A stretch of 5,089 nt of DNA from DATJWY01 sp035500775 (lineage in GTDB: Bacteria > Pseudomonadota > Alphaproteobacteria > Acetobacterales > Acetobacteraceae), in NCBI GenBank assembly GCA_035500775.1, contig DATJWY010000169.1:1-5089 (forward strand). The letters are read 5' to 3'. The notes under the pieces were generated by a model. That model searched no databases, was not told where the DNA came from, and saw only the letters and a program-made list of their open reading frames with translations. The translations under genes and the position numbers were made by a program. Shown here one piece after another: positions 5,046-5,089 of this stretch (position 1 is the first letter of the stretch; each line of letters begins with the position of its first letter).

Positions 5046-5089
5046 TATCCACGCAACCAATCCAAGGCGGCTTGCGCATCCGGAACACT
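4979..5089 (-). CDS. C-terminal fragment of a CobK-like protein entering from the right edge
   Basis: Reading the minus strand inward from 5089 gives 36 codons and TAA (4981-4979). The peptide begins SVPDAQAALDWLRGY and continues RRPGALPLDPAGALRPQTPKP. Its first 12 residues match CobK 236-247 (SVPDAQAALEWL) in 11 of 12 positions. Over those 36 nt, 31 bases agree; four of the five differences are synonymous and the fifth is Glu to Asp, the pattern of two diverged coding copies. The last 21 residues are encoded by the repeat. It is probably the end of a second precorrin-6A reductase gene or a duplicated 3' fragment, convergent with cobK. Only a dozen residues are diagnostic, so I leave the symbol empty. 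Confidence 0.5.
   Translation of the reverse strand, partial: SVPDAQAALDWLRGYRRPGALPLDPAGALRPQTPKP
4989..5043 (+). repeat. Twin-hairpin repeat, copy D
   Basis: Same element as 2877-2928 and in the same orientation. Hairpin 1 (4994-5013) is identical to that copy. Hairpin 2 (5020-5038) is one pair longer, because an extra G in the left arm is matched by an extra C in the right arm. It forms the right half of the larger inverted repeat and is translated on the minus strand as part of the right-edge reading frame. Confidence 0.85.

Noticed and set aside
1..5089. A wholly new multi-gene system
   Set aside because: Every substantial reading frame belongs to a known corrin biosynthesis family. 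The novelty is confined to the repeats, the gene-end duplication and regulatory layout.

Overview
This is a high-GC window from a cobalamin (vitamin B12) biosynthesis locus. The gene content points to an alphaproteobacterium. The GC-rich twin-hairpin repeats scattered through it make a Rhodospirillales/Acetobacteraceae-type genome my best guess, but that is inference from style, not a marker-gene identification. Everything confidently coding belongs to corrin-ring assembly. I see no undescribed defence, mobile or secretion system.

Layout, left to right. The 5' part of cobA (uroporphyrinogen-III C-methyltransferase) lies on the minus strand and runs off the left edge. A 185-nt divergent intergenic region (446-630) follows. 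It holds one twin-hairpin repeat, a nested dyad and a good promoter for cbiD. cbiD (C1-methyltransferase) lies on the plus strand at 631-1725 and collides tail-to-tail, with a 31-nt overlap, with cobM. The minus-strand unit cobL-cobE-cobM (4152 down to 1695) is tightly coupled: cobL/cobE join through TGATG and cobE/cobM through ATGA. cobK (precorrin-6A reductase) starts divergently from cobL only about 23 nt away and runs to 4982. At the right edge, a short minus-strand reading frame (5089 to 4979) looks like the C-terminal end of a second CobK-like protein. No stretch longer than 300 nt lacks a gene.

Together the genes cover the entry step (CobA: uroporphyrinogen III to precorrin-2) and a run of mid-pathway steps: CobM at C11, CbiD at C1, CobK reduction, and CobL at C5/C15 with decarboxylation. 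CobE is the accessory protein. CobK, fused CobL and stand-alone CobE suggest the aerobic-type (late cobalt insertion) route. CbiD is classically the anaerobic-route C1 methylase and would stand in for CobF.

The most unusual signal is a family of twin-hairpin elements (486-537, 2877-2928, 4989-5043, an inverted half copy at 4919-4951 and perhaps a degenerate one at 2485-2515). They sit inside or across gene ends. One is translated in frame near the N-terminus of CobE, and another supplies the last 20 residues of CobK. At the right edge the inverted symmetry extends past the repeat into protein-coding sequence (4881-4951 against 5013-5089). This implies an inverted duplication of a cobK 3' end, with both reading frames stopping in the same TTAA.
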